This document shows positions 1 through 5,101 of a DNA stretch of 7,219 nucleotides, one piece after another (position 1 is the first letter of the stretch; each line of letters starts with the position of its first letter). Below the pieces are notes generated by a model. That model ran no database searches. It had not been told where the DNA came from and saw only the letters and a list, made by a program, of their open reading frames with translations. The DNA lies in the NCBI GenBank assembly GCA_964617375.1, contig CAZTXQ010000086.1, positions 1 to 7,219 of the forward strand, in the 5' to 3' direction. The translations under genes and the position numbers were made by a program. The stretch comes from Firm-13 sp964617375. Its GTDB lineage: Bacteria > Bacillota > Clostridia > Saccharofermentanales > Saccharofermentanaceae.

Positions 1-7
1 AAATAGA

Positions 8-57
8 GGCTGCTGCATCCTGAACCTTACAGTTCATTTTGCAACAGCCCCCTTTTT
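8..57. terminator. Hairpin terminator downstream of the tRNA pair, probably bidirectional
   Basis: The arms GGCTGCTGCA (8-17) and TGCAACAGCC (40-49) pair over 10 positions with one G-T wobble. A second, inner stem TGAAC/GTTCA (21-25 with 32-36) lies inside. On the plus strand the stem is followed by CCC and five T (53-57), a standard intrinsic terminator that would serve a gene lying left of the window. On the minus strand it starts 12 bases after the CCA end of tRNA-Thr, so it can also end the tRNA transcript, although the tail there (TCTATTT) is weaker and the window stops. Confidence 0.75.
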
Positions 58-61
58 GTGT

Positions 62-137
62 TGGAGCCTTTAACCAGAATCGAACTGGTGACCTCATCCT
101 TACCATGGATGCGCTCTACCGACTGAGCTATAAAGGC
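62..137 (-). tRNA. tRNA-Thr, anticodon GGT
   Basis: The minus strand folds into a complete 76-nt cloverleaf. The acceptor stem is GCCTTTA/TAAAGGC, the D-arm GCTC/GAGC, the anticodon stem CATCC/GGATG with loop ATGGTAA (anticodon GGT, reading ACC and ACU), and the T-arm ACCAG/CTGGT with loop TTCGATT. The discriminator base is T and CCA is encoded. All stems are fully paired. It lies 9 bases downstream of tRNA-Gly and is evidently cotranscribed with it. Confidence 0.97.
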
Positions 138-146
138 GATTGTTCT

Positions 147-220
147 TGGAGCGGATGACGGGAATCGAACCCGCGTGGTCAGCTTGGGAAGCTGGAGTTC
201 TGCCATTGAACTACATCCGC
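147..220 (-). tRNA. tRNA-Gly, anticodon CCC
   Basis: A 74-nt cloverleaf on the minus strand: acceptor GCGGATG/CATCCGC, D-arm GTTC/GAAC, anticodon loop TTCCCAA (anticodon CCC, reading GGG), T-arm GCGGG/CCCGT with loop TTCGATT, discriminator T and encoded CCA. The anticodon stem CCAGC/GCTGA has four good pairs and a C-A mismatch at the outer pair (27-43). GGG is usually read by a minor glycine tRNA alongside a major isoacceptor elsewhere. This is the first gene of the tRNA pair, close to the promoter at 242-270. Confidence 0.95.
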
Positions 221-241
221 GTCTTTTCTGACGCACGTCAA

Positions 242-270
242 ATTATACAAGGTCGTTCTTTATGTGTCAA
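242..270 (-). promoter_or_regulatory. Consensus sigma-A type promoter of the tRNA pair
   Basis: On the minus strand, TTGACA (265-270) and TATAAT (242-247) are both perfect matches to the vegetative consensus and are separated by exactly 17 bases. Transcription would begin near 235, about 15 bases before tRNA-Gly. A perfect inverted repeat TGACG-CA-CGTCA (229-240) lies across the predicted start point. Strong unregulated promoters of this kind are expected for stable RNA genes. Confidence 0.9.
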
Positions 271-536
271 TTCAAAATTCACAGATTGGTTGCTTCGGTC
301 CGTGTTGCTTGAAATGTGAGCGTTCAACTTTTAAACACAGGAAGTAGGATAAGAACGATGCTGGATTAGGTGTCTGTCTATATGATAAAATAACATTTAT
401 CACTAAGATAGTTGATGATTACGAGGTCACAAATACTTACAGACAGAATTAGTACATGATTTTGTTTCAGGGACAGTAAGCTGTGAATACAGACACAGTA
501 ACCAAACCGGCTGGTCCAAGGAATCCACGTCTATTC
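271..536. other. AT-rich gene-free stretch between the tRNA promoter and the membrane protein gene
   Basis: I see no open frame of useful length with a ribosome binding site, no RNA fold I recognise and no convincing sigma-A promoter in either direction, although the gene at 560 must be transcribed from here. A TATGAT hexamer at 381-386 has no matching -35 element. The only structured item is the inverted repeat at 383-402, described separately. Imperfect short repeats of ACAGTAA and ACAGAC occur at 438-500 and look incidental. Confidence 0.5.
383..402. repeat. Perfect palindromic site TGATAAA-N6-TTTATCA
   Basis: Two 7-base arms are exact reverse complements separated by six bases (ATAACA). 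The geometry suits either a dimeric repressor operator or a weak AT hairpin. It has no T-tract, so it is not a terminator. It lies about 160 bases before the membrane protein gene and overlaps the only -10-like hexamer there. The function is unknown; an operator role is a guess. Confidence 0.45.
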
Positions 537-559
537 AAAGGAGGAGAAGTAGATATTAT

Positions 560-979
560 ATGAAGGTGCGAACGTCTTTACAGTTGATCTTTGCGGCCTT
601 GGCAGTTGTGTTGTTAAGTTTAGGATACTCGATCCTAACAAGCAAAATCCGTTCCGATAGTAGTTCTCTTTCTCTATATGTTTCCATTTTTGCAGGAGAT
701 CGTATAATAAGGTACATTTTTATTTTGATCGTTTCGGTTGGATATGAATCCGCATTGTGGTTGATATATAGAAATGGCAATGCCGGGAAGCTCAAGATAT
801 TCTTACCTTCAATCGCGATGCTCGTTGTGGCATTTTTTGTTGCAATCCTTCTGTCATTTAATGCCTCGTGGTGTAATTCGTCAATTTCGATCACTCTTGC
901 AGTGATACTTGTAAGAGTGTGCATAGCAGTAATTATCATGTCTTGTTCGGTCGCAGTTTTGACTAAAGGAAAAAAATGA
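560..979 (+). CDS. Unrecognised small four-helix membrane protein
   Basis: A 139-residue protein that I do not recognise. Four hydrophobic segments are visible: about residues 7-26 (rich in L, A and V), 49-69 (starting IIRYIFILIV), 81-99 (FLPSIAMLVVAFFVAILL) and 109-131. The loops are short and polar, and the tail ends in basic KGKK, so an integral membrane protein with a cytoplasmic C-terminus is likely. The first segment could also be a signal anchor. A strong AAAGGAGG site (537-544) supports the ATG at 560, though the 15-base gap is longer than usual and no nearer in-frame start exists. No catalytic or binding motif can be seen. The gene is AT-richer than the nrd operon and stands alone, with the tRNA genes diverging upstream and a terminator 28 bases downstream, so it is probably monocistronic accessory DNA. 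Possible roles (immunity, transport accessory) are unsupported. A same-length frame on the opposite strand is a shadow. Confidence 0.75.
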   Translation: MKVRTSLQLIFAALAVVLLSLGYSILTSKIRSDSSSLSLYVSIFAGDRIIRYIFILIVSVGYESALWLIYRNGNAGKLKIFLPSIAMLVVAFFVAILLSFNASWCNSSISITLAVILVRVCIAVIIMSCSVAVLTKGKK

Positions 980-1007
980 CGCATATGACATTTTCCTTCG
1001 TTTAAGG

Positions 1008-1049
1008 GGCTGTCTCAAACGATAGTTGTGAGACAGCCACTATTTTTTT
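1008..1049 (+). terminator. Intrinsic terminator after the membrane protein gene
   Basis: GGCTGTCTCA (1008-1017) and TGAGACAGCC (1029-1038) form a perfect 10-bp stem with an 11-base loop, followed after ACTA by seven T (1043-1049). This is a textbook rho-independent terminator and would end transcription of the gene stopping at 979. The 5' arm coincides with the left terminal repeat of the MITE-like element, so the host gene may use a terminator supplied by the element. Confidence 0.9.
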
Positions 1050-1070
1050 AGCAAAAAATGAAAAACGGGA

Positions 1071-1149
1071 TCAGAAGGCGCCCCACAATGAGACTTGTTC
1101 ACGCAGCTTCCTCAGATGTTTTCAAACATCGGCGAAATCGCCCTTCTGA
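1071..1149. repeat. Nested inverted repeats inside the MITE-like element
   Basis: The outer arms TCAGAAGG (1071-1078) and CCTTCTGA (1142-1149) are exact reverse complements. Between them lies a tight hairpin GATGTT-TTCA-AACATC (1115-1130). No T-tract follows, so this is a structured element rather than a terminator. A 38-codon open frame runs through it from 1059 on the plus strand without a ribosome binding site, and I do not call it a gene. Confidence 0.5.
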
Positions 1150-1177
1150 ATCTTCCGTAGACAGAATAGGTTAGCGG

Positions 1178-1400
1178 CGAGGACTTCTAAAGGGCGAGAT
1201 GCATATAAGAACGCCAGAAACACTCTCATTTATATGTATACACGGCTCTGACGAGGACTTATTGAGGGCGAAAATGCATATAAGAACGCCAAAAACAGTC
1301 TCATTTATATGCATGGACAGCTCTGGCAAGAACTTTTCGAGAGCAAAAATGCAGATAAATAAGCTCCAAATGCTACATTTATATGCATAGCCAATCCTGC
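1178..1400. repeat. Three tandem ~75-bp units, each with a 41-bp palindrome
   Basis: The units run 1178-1251, 1252-1326 and 1327-1400. Each starts near GAGGACTT or a variant, continues through GGGCGA/GAGCAA, and contains ATGCATATAA, a 21-base centre and TTATATGCAT. The palindrome arms begin at 1199, 1274 and 1349, exactly 75 bases apart. The middle copy has perfect 10-base arms (1274-1283 with 1305-1314), and the outer copies each have one change. Units 1 and 2 are the most alike; unit 3 has diverged more. A decayed fourth half-unit may follow at 1401. Because 75 is divisible by three, both strands stay open across the array, which yields repetitive short frames without ribosome binding sites. 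It is not a CRISPR array: the intervening 34-base segments are themselves related to one another. Confidence 0.8.
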
Positions 1401-1423
1401 CGGTGTTTTGAGAAAGCCCCTTA

Positions 1424-1784
1424 TTTCTTTGACAGGGTTTAAGCAGCAGCAAAGAAAGATGGTGCCGTCTGCCACAGAATCCCCGCTGGGCACAATGATT
1501 TTACAGAGCAAAGTCTACTGTGAAGGATACCTGCGTCGCCGCCTCGACCGGCCGTATCTATAAGCACAATTCCGCCGCATTTTGTTCGGTATCACCGCCA
1601 ATAAAATGACATCGTAAAATGGACTTGTCCACCGCTCGGAGACGCTTTGGCCGCCTCTTTTTTCGAGAAGAAGCATTTCAGGCACTTTCCCGCGACGGGA
1701 TGTTTTTTATTTGCGCTCTCGAACTTTTTCGAAGCTTTTCGAGAATCGTCCGAATTTGATAAATCTCAAACGATTGTTGCAGTA
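1424..1784. other. Intergenic stretch with no convincing gene
   Basis: I see no supported gene here. Items present are: a weak hairpin with T-run at 1688-1708; an inverted repeat TCTCGAA/TTCGAGA (1717-1723 with 1738-1744) within a 10-base-phased CGA/T-tract pattern; a small palindrome TGGAC-TT-GTCCA (1620-1631); and two overlapping minus-strand open frames between 1442 and 1836 with protein-like composition but no ribosome binding site. These may be remnants of decayed genes. Base composition becomes mixed here, with GC-rich patches resembling the nrd region. Confidence 0.45.
1688..1708 (+). terminator. Weak terminator-like hairpin
   Basis: TCCCG-CGA-CGGGA is a 5-bp stem with a 3-base loop, followed by TG and six T (1703-1708). 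The stem is short for an intrinsic terminator and no plus-strand gene clearly needs it. It could stop read-through from upstream before the nrd promoter. Low confidence. Confidence 0.3.
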
Positions 1785-1832
1785 TTACTACATCTTGTAC
1801 AAACTGATTGACTTCACCACTATATTTAGTTA
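1785..1832 (+). promoter_or_regulatory. Pair of candidate NrdR boxes upstream of nrdG
   Basis: NrdR is the zinc-finger/ATP-cone repressor of ribonucleotide reductase genes and binds paired 16-base boxes resembling ACACWATATATWGTGT, spaced about three helical turns apart. Here TTACTACATCTTGTAC (1785-1800) matches about 10 of 16 positions and CCACTATATTTAGTTA (1817-1832) about 12-13 of 16. The core ACTAYAT-TWGT is kept in both. They are 32 bases apart start to start, with a 16-base gap, as expected for this regulator. The second box lies between the -35 and -10 elements of the promoter at 1808-1836. The match is by eye against the remembered consensus; nrdR itself is not in the window. Confidence 0.65.
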
Positions 1833-1836
1833 GCAT
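1808..1836 (+). promoter_or_regulatory. Predicted promoter of the nrdG-nrdD-trxB operon
   Basis: TTGACT (1808-1813) and TAGCAT (1831-1836) are separated by 17 bases, a reasonable vegetative promoter. Transcription would start near 1843, leaving a leader of about 43 bases before nrdG. The leader begins with TATCA-GCAG-TGATA (1837-1850) and has a 4-bp hairpin with a GAAA tetraloop (1854-1865). The overlap with the candidate NrdR box supports repression here. Confidence 0.5.
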
Positions 1837-1885
1837 TATCAGCAGTGATAGGCGCTCGAAAGAGCATGTGCGAGTGGAGTCGGCA

Positions 1886-2581
1886 ATGAGAATTCAAGGT
1901 GTTCAGAAGGTTTCTCTTCTTGATTTTCCGGGAAAAGTGGCGTGTACGGTGTTTACCTGCGGCTGCAATTTCCGCTGCCCGTTCTGCCACAACTCGTCTC
2001 TTGTTCTCCCGGAAGAGATGCAGGAAGACGAGACGGACGAAGAGGCCTTTTTCGATTTCCTCGCGACGCGCCGGAACAAGCTGGACGGCGTCTGCGTGAC
2101 CGGCGGCGAACCGCTTCTTCAGGCCGATATTGAGAATTTTATAGGAAGAATCCGGAGCATGGGTTTTGCCGTGAAGCTCGATACGAACGGATCGATGCCG
2201 GACCGGTTAAAGCATCTTGTGAATACCGGTCTTGTCGATTACGTCGCGATGGATATCAAGAATTCGCCCGAGAATTACGCGAAAACGGTCGGGTGCCCCA
2301 ATCTCTCAATGGATAAGATCCAGGAGAGCGTTGACTTCCTTCTTTCGAATGCAGTCCCTTATGAATTCCGGACGACGGTCGTGCGCGAGTTCCATACGGA
2401 CCGCGACATGGAACAGATCGGGCGCTGGATCAAGGGCGCCAACAAATATTTTCTCCAGGAGTTTGTAGACTCCGGCAGCCTGATCGGCGAAGGCCTTCAT
2501 GCGGTGGGCCGCAAGGGTGAAGAGGTTTTCCGGGGAATCGCCTCTGCCTATGTCCCTTCCACCAAGCTGCGCGGGGCCTGA
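1886..2581 (+). CDS. nrdG: Anaerobic ribonucleoside-triphosphate reductase activating protein (radical SAM)
   Basis: A 231-residue radical SAM enzyme that generates the glycyl radical on NrdD using S-adenosylmethionine and a [4Fe-4S] cluster. The cluster motif CNFRCPFC (C27, C31, C34) is followed by HN, as is typical of the NrdG2-type activases. The SAM-binding GGEP lies at 73-76, and further family segments are LDTNG (98-102), AMDIK (121-125) and RTTVV (162-166). The opening MRIQGVQKVSLLDFPGK is characteristic of this family. The extra cysteines C20 and C25 precede the motif. Length is normal for the short activase type and there is no second ferredoxin domain. The start at 1886 is chosen because GGAG (1876-1879) lies 6 bases upstream. 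An in-frame TTG at 1808 would add 26 unrelated residues and overlap the promoter. The gene lies 60 bases before nrdD, its substrate, and shares its promoter. The order nrdG-nrdD is the reverse of the E. coli operon. Confidence 0.95.
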   Translation: MRIQGVQKVSLLDFPGKVACTVFTCGCNFRCPFCHNSSLVLPEEMQEDETDEEAFFDFLATRRNKLDGVCVTGGEPLLQADIENFIGRIRSMGFAVKLDTNGSMPDRLKHLVNTGLVDYVAMDIKNSPENYAKTVGCPNLSMDKIQESVDFLLSNAVPYEFRTTVVREFHTDRDMEQIGRWIKGANKYFLQEFVDSGSLIGEGLHAVGRKGEEVFRGIASAYVPSTKLRGA

Positions 2582-2641
2582 TTTTTTCAAGAATCAATTT
2601 TCATATGACGTATATCATTCACAAAACGGGAGGCTTTGATT

Positions 2642-5098
2642 ATGTATCAGGTTGTAAAAAGAGACGGGAAAACCGCGGATTTCAACATCGCCAAGATCAC
2701 TTCGGCGATCACCAAGGCGTTTGAAGCACAAGACAAGGAATACAACCCGGATATAATCGACCTTCTCGCGCTGAAGGTGACGTCCGATTATTCGGCGAAG
2801 GTCCAGGAAGGCCGCGTCACGGTCGAGGATATTCAGGACAGCGTCGAGAGTGTTCTCCAGAATACCGGGTATGCCGATGTCGCGAAGGCGTACATTCTGT
2901 ATCGTAAACAGCGCGAAAAGATCCGCTACATGAAGTCGGCGGTTCTCGACTATAAGGATCTCGTTGACAGCTACGTCAAGATCAGCGACTGGCGTGTAAA
3001 AGAGAATTCCACCGTCACCTATTCGGTCGGCGGTCTGATTCTCAACAACTCCGGAGCGATTACGGCTAACTACTGGCTGACAGAGATCTATGACGACGAG
3101 ATTGCGAAGGCGCACCGGAACGCGGATATTCATATCCATGATCTCTCGATGCTTACCGGCTACTGCGCCGGCTGGTCCTTAAAGCAGCTGATTCAGGACG
3201 GTTTGGGCGGCATTCCCGGCAAGATCACCTCCTGCCCGGCGAAGCACCTTGCGACGCTCTGCAACCAGATGGTCAACTTCCTCGGCATTATGCAGAACGA
3301 ATGGGCCGGCGCGCAGGCGTTCTCGTCTTTCGACACGTACCTGGCCGCTTTCGTAAAGGCGAACAATCTTCCCTACGATCAGGTGGAGAAGTGCATTGAG
3401 TCCTTCATCTACGGCGTCAATACGCCGAGCCGTTGGGGCACGCAGGCTCCGTTCTCGAACATCACTCTGGACTGGACTGTCCCGAACGACCTGGCCGAAA
3501 TGAACTGTATCGTCGGCGGCAAAGAGATGGATTTCAAGTACAAGGATTGCCAGAAGGAAATGGATATGGTCAACCGGGCCTTTATCCGGATCATGATCGA
3601 AGGCGACGCGAACGGCCGCGGCTTCCAGTATCCGATCCCGACCTACTCCATCACGAAGGATTTCGACTGGTCCGATACCGAGAACAACCGTCTTCTTTTC
3701 GAGATGACATCGAAATACGGCACGCCGTACTTCTCGAATTATATCAACAGCGACATGGCTCCGAGCGACGTCCGCAGCATGTGCTGCCGTCTGCGCCTCG
3801 ATTTAAGAGAGCTTAGGAAGAAGTCCGGCGGTTATTTCGGAAGCGGCGAAAGCACCGGCTCCGTAGGCGTTGTGACGATCAATCTGCCGAGAATTGCCTA
3901 TCTCGCCAAGGACGAAGAGGATTTCTGGAAGCGCCTCAACAAGATGATGGATATCTCGGCGCGGTCTCTTAAGATCAAGCGCGACACGATCACCAAGCTC
4001 TTGAACGAGGGCCTTTATCCGTATACCAGAAGATATCTCGGTTCTTTCAAGAATCACTTTTCGACGATCGGCCTGATCGGCATGAACGAAGTCGGCCTGA
4101 ATGCCAACTGGATCCGTGAGGATCTGACGCACAAGGAGACTCAGGAATTCGCGAAAAAGGTCTTGAACCACATGAGAGACCGTCTCTCGGATTATCAGGA
4201 AATGTACGGCGATCTCTATAACCTTGAGGCTACGCCGGCCGAGTCGACGACATACCGTCTGGCCAAGCATGACCGCAAGTATTATCCGGACATCGTAACG
4301 GCGGCCGAAGATGGCAACGCACCTTACTACACGAATAGCTCCCATCTGCCGGTCGGCTACACGGCGGACATTTTCGATGCGCTGGATGTGCAGGATCAGC
4401 TGCAGACGCTCTACACGTCGGGTACTGTTTTCCACGCTTTCCTCGGCGAAAAGATGCCGGACTGGCAGGCGGCCGCATCTCTGGTCCGCAAGATTGCCGA
4501 GAATTACAAGCTTCCGTATTACACGCTGTCGCCGACGTATTCCGTCTGCACGGAGCACGGATATCTGCCCGGCGAGCAAAAGACCTGCCCGGTCTGCGGA
4601 AAGAACACCGAGACCTACAGCCGCATTACCGGTTATTACCGTCCGGTACAGAACTGGAATGACGGCAAGACACAGGAATACAAGGACAGACAGCTTTACG
4701 ATGTCAACCGTTCGGTATTGAAGAAGGACAAGAACGAAGCTTCTTCGGAGACTGCCGCGGCAGTGTCAGCAGATCATGAGGGTCCGGCAGATTCGGTATC
4801 CGCGGATACGAAGAGCGCGGCGGTCACAACCGCTTCTGACCGCGAGACCTCGGTCGACAGCGTTATGAACGACAGGAAGGCGCTGCTTTTTACGACAAAA
4901 ACGTGCCCGAACTGCAAGGTGGTCCGAGGCATCCTGGATGCCGGTCACTTCGAATACGATCTGATCGACGCGGAGGAGAATCTGGATCTCTGTCAAGAGT
5001 TTGACGTTCACCAGGCGCCGACACTTGTGGTGTTTACGAGCGGCAGCTTTGAGAAGTACAGAGGTGTATCGGATATCAAGAAGTACATAAGAGGTTAG
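2642..5098 (+). CDS. nrdD: Class III anaerobic ribonucleoside-triphosphate reductase with C-terminal redoxin domain
   Basis: An 818-residue glycyl-radical enzyme that reduces NTPs to dNTPs without oxygen. Residues 1-95 form an ATP-cone (VVKRDGKTADFN...), the allosteric activity domain. The barrel follows, with an active-site cysteine in GYCAGW (C175) and the MCCRL finger loop (C381, C382), one of which should carry the thiyl radical. A zinc site is formed by C636, H639, C649 and C652 (CTEH...CPVC), and the radical glycine is G664 in RITGYYRP. Residues 690-742 are a low-complexity A/S/D/T/V linker. Residues 743-818 are a glutaredoxin/NrdH-like domain with CPNC (755-758) and the cis-proline APT (792-794). 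The tail is absent from E. coli NrdD, which uses formate. I infer that this enzyme is reduced by its own redoxin domain, fed by the reductase encoded next. GGGAGG (2628-2633) lies 8 bases before the ATG at 2642; an in-frame TTG at 2636 is too close to it. The trxB-like gene starts 3 bases after the stop. Confidence 0.96.
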   Translation: MYQVVKRDGKTADFNIAKITSAITKAFEAQDKEYNPDIIDLLALKVTSDYSAKVQEGRVTVEDIQDSVESVLQNTGYADVAKAYILYRKQREKIRYMKSAVLDYKDLVDSYVKISDWRVKENSTVTYSVGGLILNNSGAITANYWLTEIYDDEIAKAHRNADIHIHDLSMLTGYCAGWSLKQLIQDGLGGIPGKITSCPAKHLATLCNQMVNFLGIMQNEWAGAQAFSSFDTYLAAFVKANNLPYDQVEKCIESFIYGVNTPSRWGTQAPFSNITLDWTVPNDLAEMNCIVGGKEMDFKYKDCQKEMDMVNRAFIRIMIEGDANGRGFQYPIPTYSITKDFDWSDTENNRLLFEMTSKYGTPYFSNYINSDMAPSDVRSMCCRLRLDLRELRKKSGGYFGSGESTGSVGVVTINLPRIAYLAKDEEDFWKRLNKMMDISARSLKIKRDTITKLLNEGLYPYTRRYLGSFKNHFSTIGLIGMNEVGLNANWIREDLTHKETQEFAKKVLNHMRDRLSDYQEMYGDLYNLEATPAESTTYRLAKHDRKYYPDIVTAAEDGNAPYYTNSSHLPVGYTADIFDALDVQDQLQTLYTSGTVFHAFLGEKMPDWQAAASLVRKIAENYKLPYYTLSPTYSVCTEHGYLPGEQKTCPVCGKNTETYSRITGYYRPVQNWNDGKTQEYKDRQLYDVNRSVLKKDKNEASSETAAAVSADHEGPADSVSADTKSAAVTTASDRETSVDSVMNDRKALLFTTKTCPNCKVVRGILDAGHFEYDLIDAEENLDLCQEFDVHQAPTLVVFTSGSFEKYRGVSDIKKYIRG

Positions 5099-5101
5099 GA
5101 A

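Larger units (their letters stand above)
1003..1423. mobile_element. MITE-like element with terminal inverted repeats, 421 bp
   Basis: The left end TAAGGGGCTGTCTCAAAC (1003-1020) and the right end, read on the minus strand as TAAGGGGCTTTCTCAAAAC (1423-1405), are reverse complements apart from one substitution and one extra A. Ends of this kind 400 bases apart are unlikely by chance and mark a small transposable or IS-derived element. No transposase frame fits inside, so it would be non-autonomous. The interior holds a terminator hairpin formed with the left end, a second nested hairpin (1071-1149) and a three-unit tandem array (1178-1400). Target duplication is unclear: TTAA precedes GGGG on the left and TTAT follows CCCC on the right, only three of four bases matching. 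It begins 23 bases after the membrane protein stop codon. Confidence 0.5.

Noticed and set aside
27..236. 69-codon minus-strand frame over the tRNA genes
   Set aside because: It is a translation of the two tRNA genes and the terminator; the RNA folds fully explain the sequence.
556..984. 142-codon frame on the minus strand covering the membrane protein gene
   Set aside because: It has no ribosome binding site and mirrors the plus-strand gene almost exactly. The plus frame has AAAGGAGG, clean membrane helices and a terminator just downstream.
1178..1400. CRISPR array
   Set aside because: Only three units, with 41-base palindromes and 34-base intervals that are related to each other. Real spacers are unrelated, and no cas gene is nearby.
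1171..1511. Repetitive open frames on both strands across the tandem repeat array
   Set aside because: The 75-base period is a multiple of three, so frames stay open by repetition. There are no good ribosome binding sites and the conserved feature is the palindrome, which does not respect a reading frame.
1808..1885. N-terminally extended NrdG starting at a TTG at 1808
   Set aside because: The extra 26 residues are not family-like and the TTG is the likely -35 element of the promoter. The ATG at 1886 has GGAG at 6 bases and begins the conserved MRIQGVQK.
3803..4579. 258-codon minus-strand frame opposite nrdD
   Set aside because: It is a shadow frame produced by the GC-rich codon usage of nrdD. 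It has no recognisable domain and lies wholly inside a strongly supported gene; the long minus-strand frames opposite the trxB-like and rlmI genes are the same kind of shadow.
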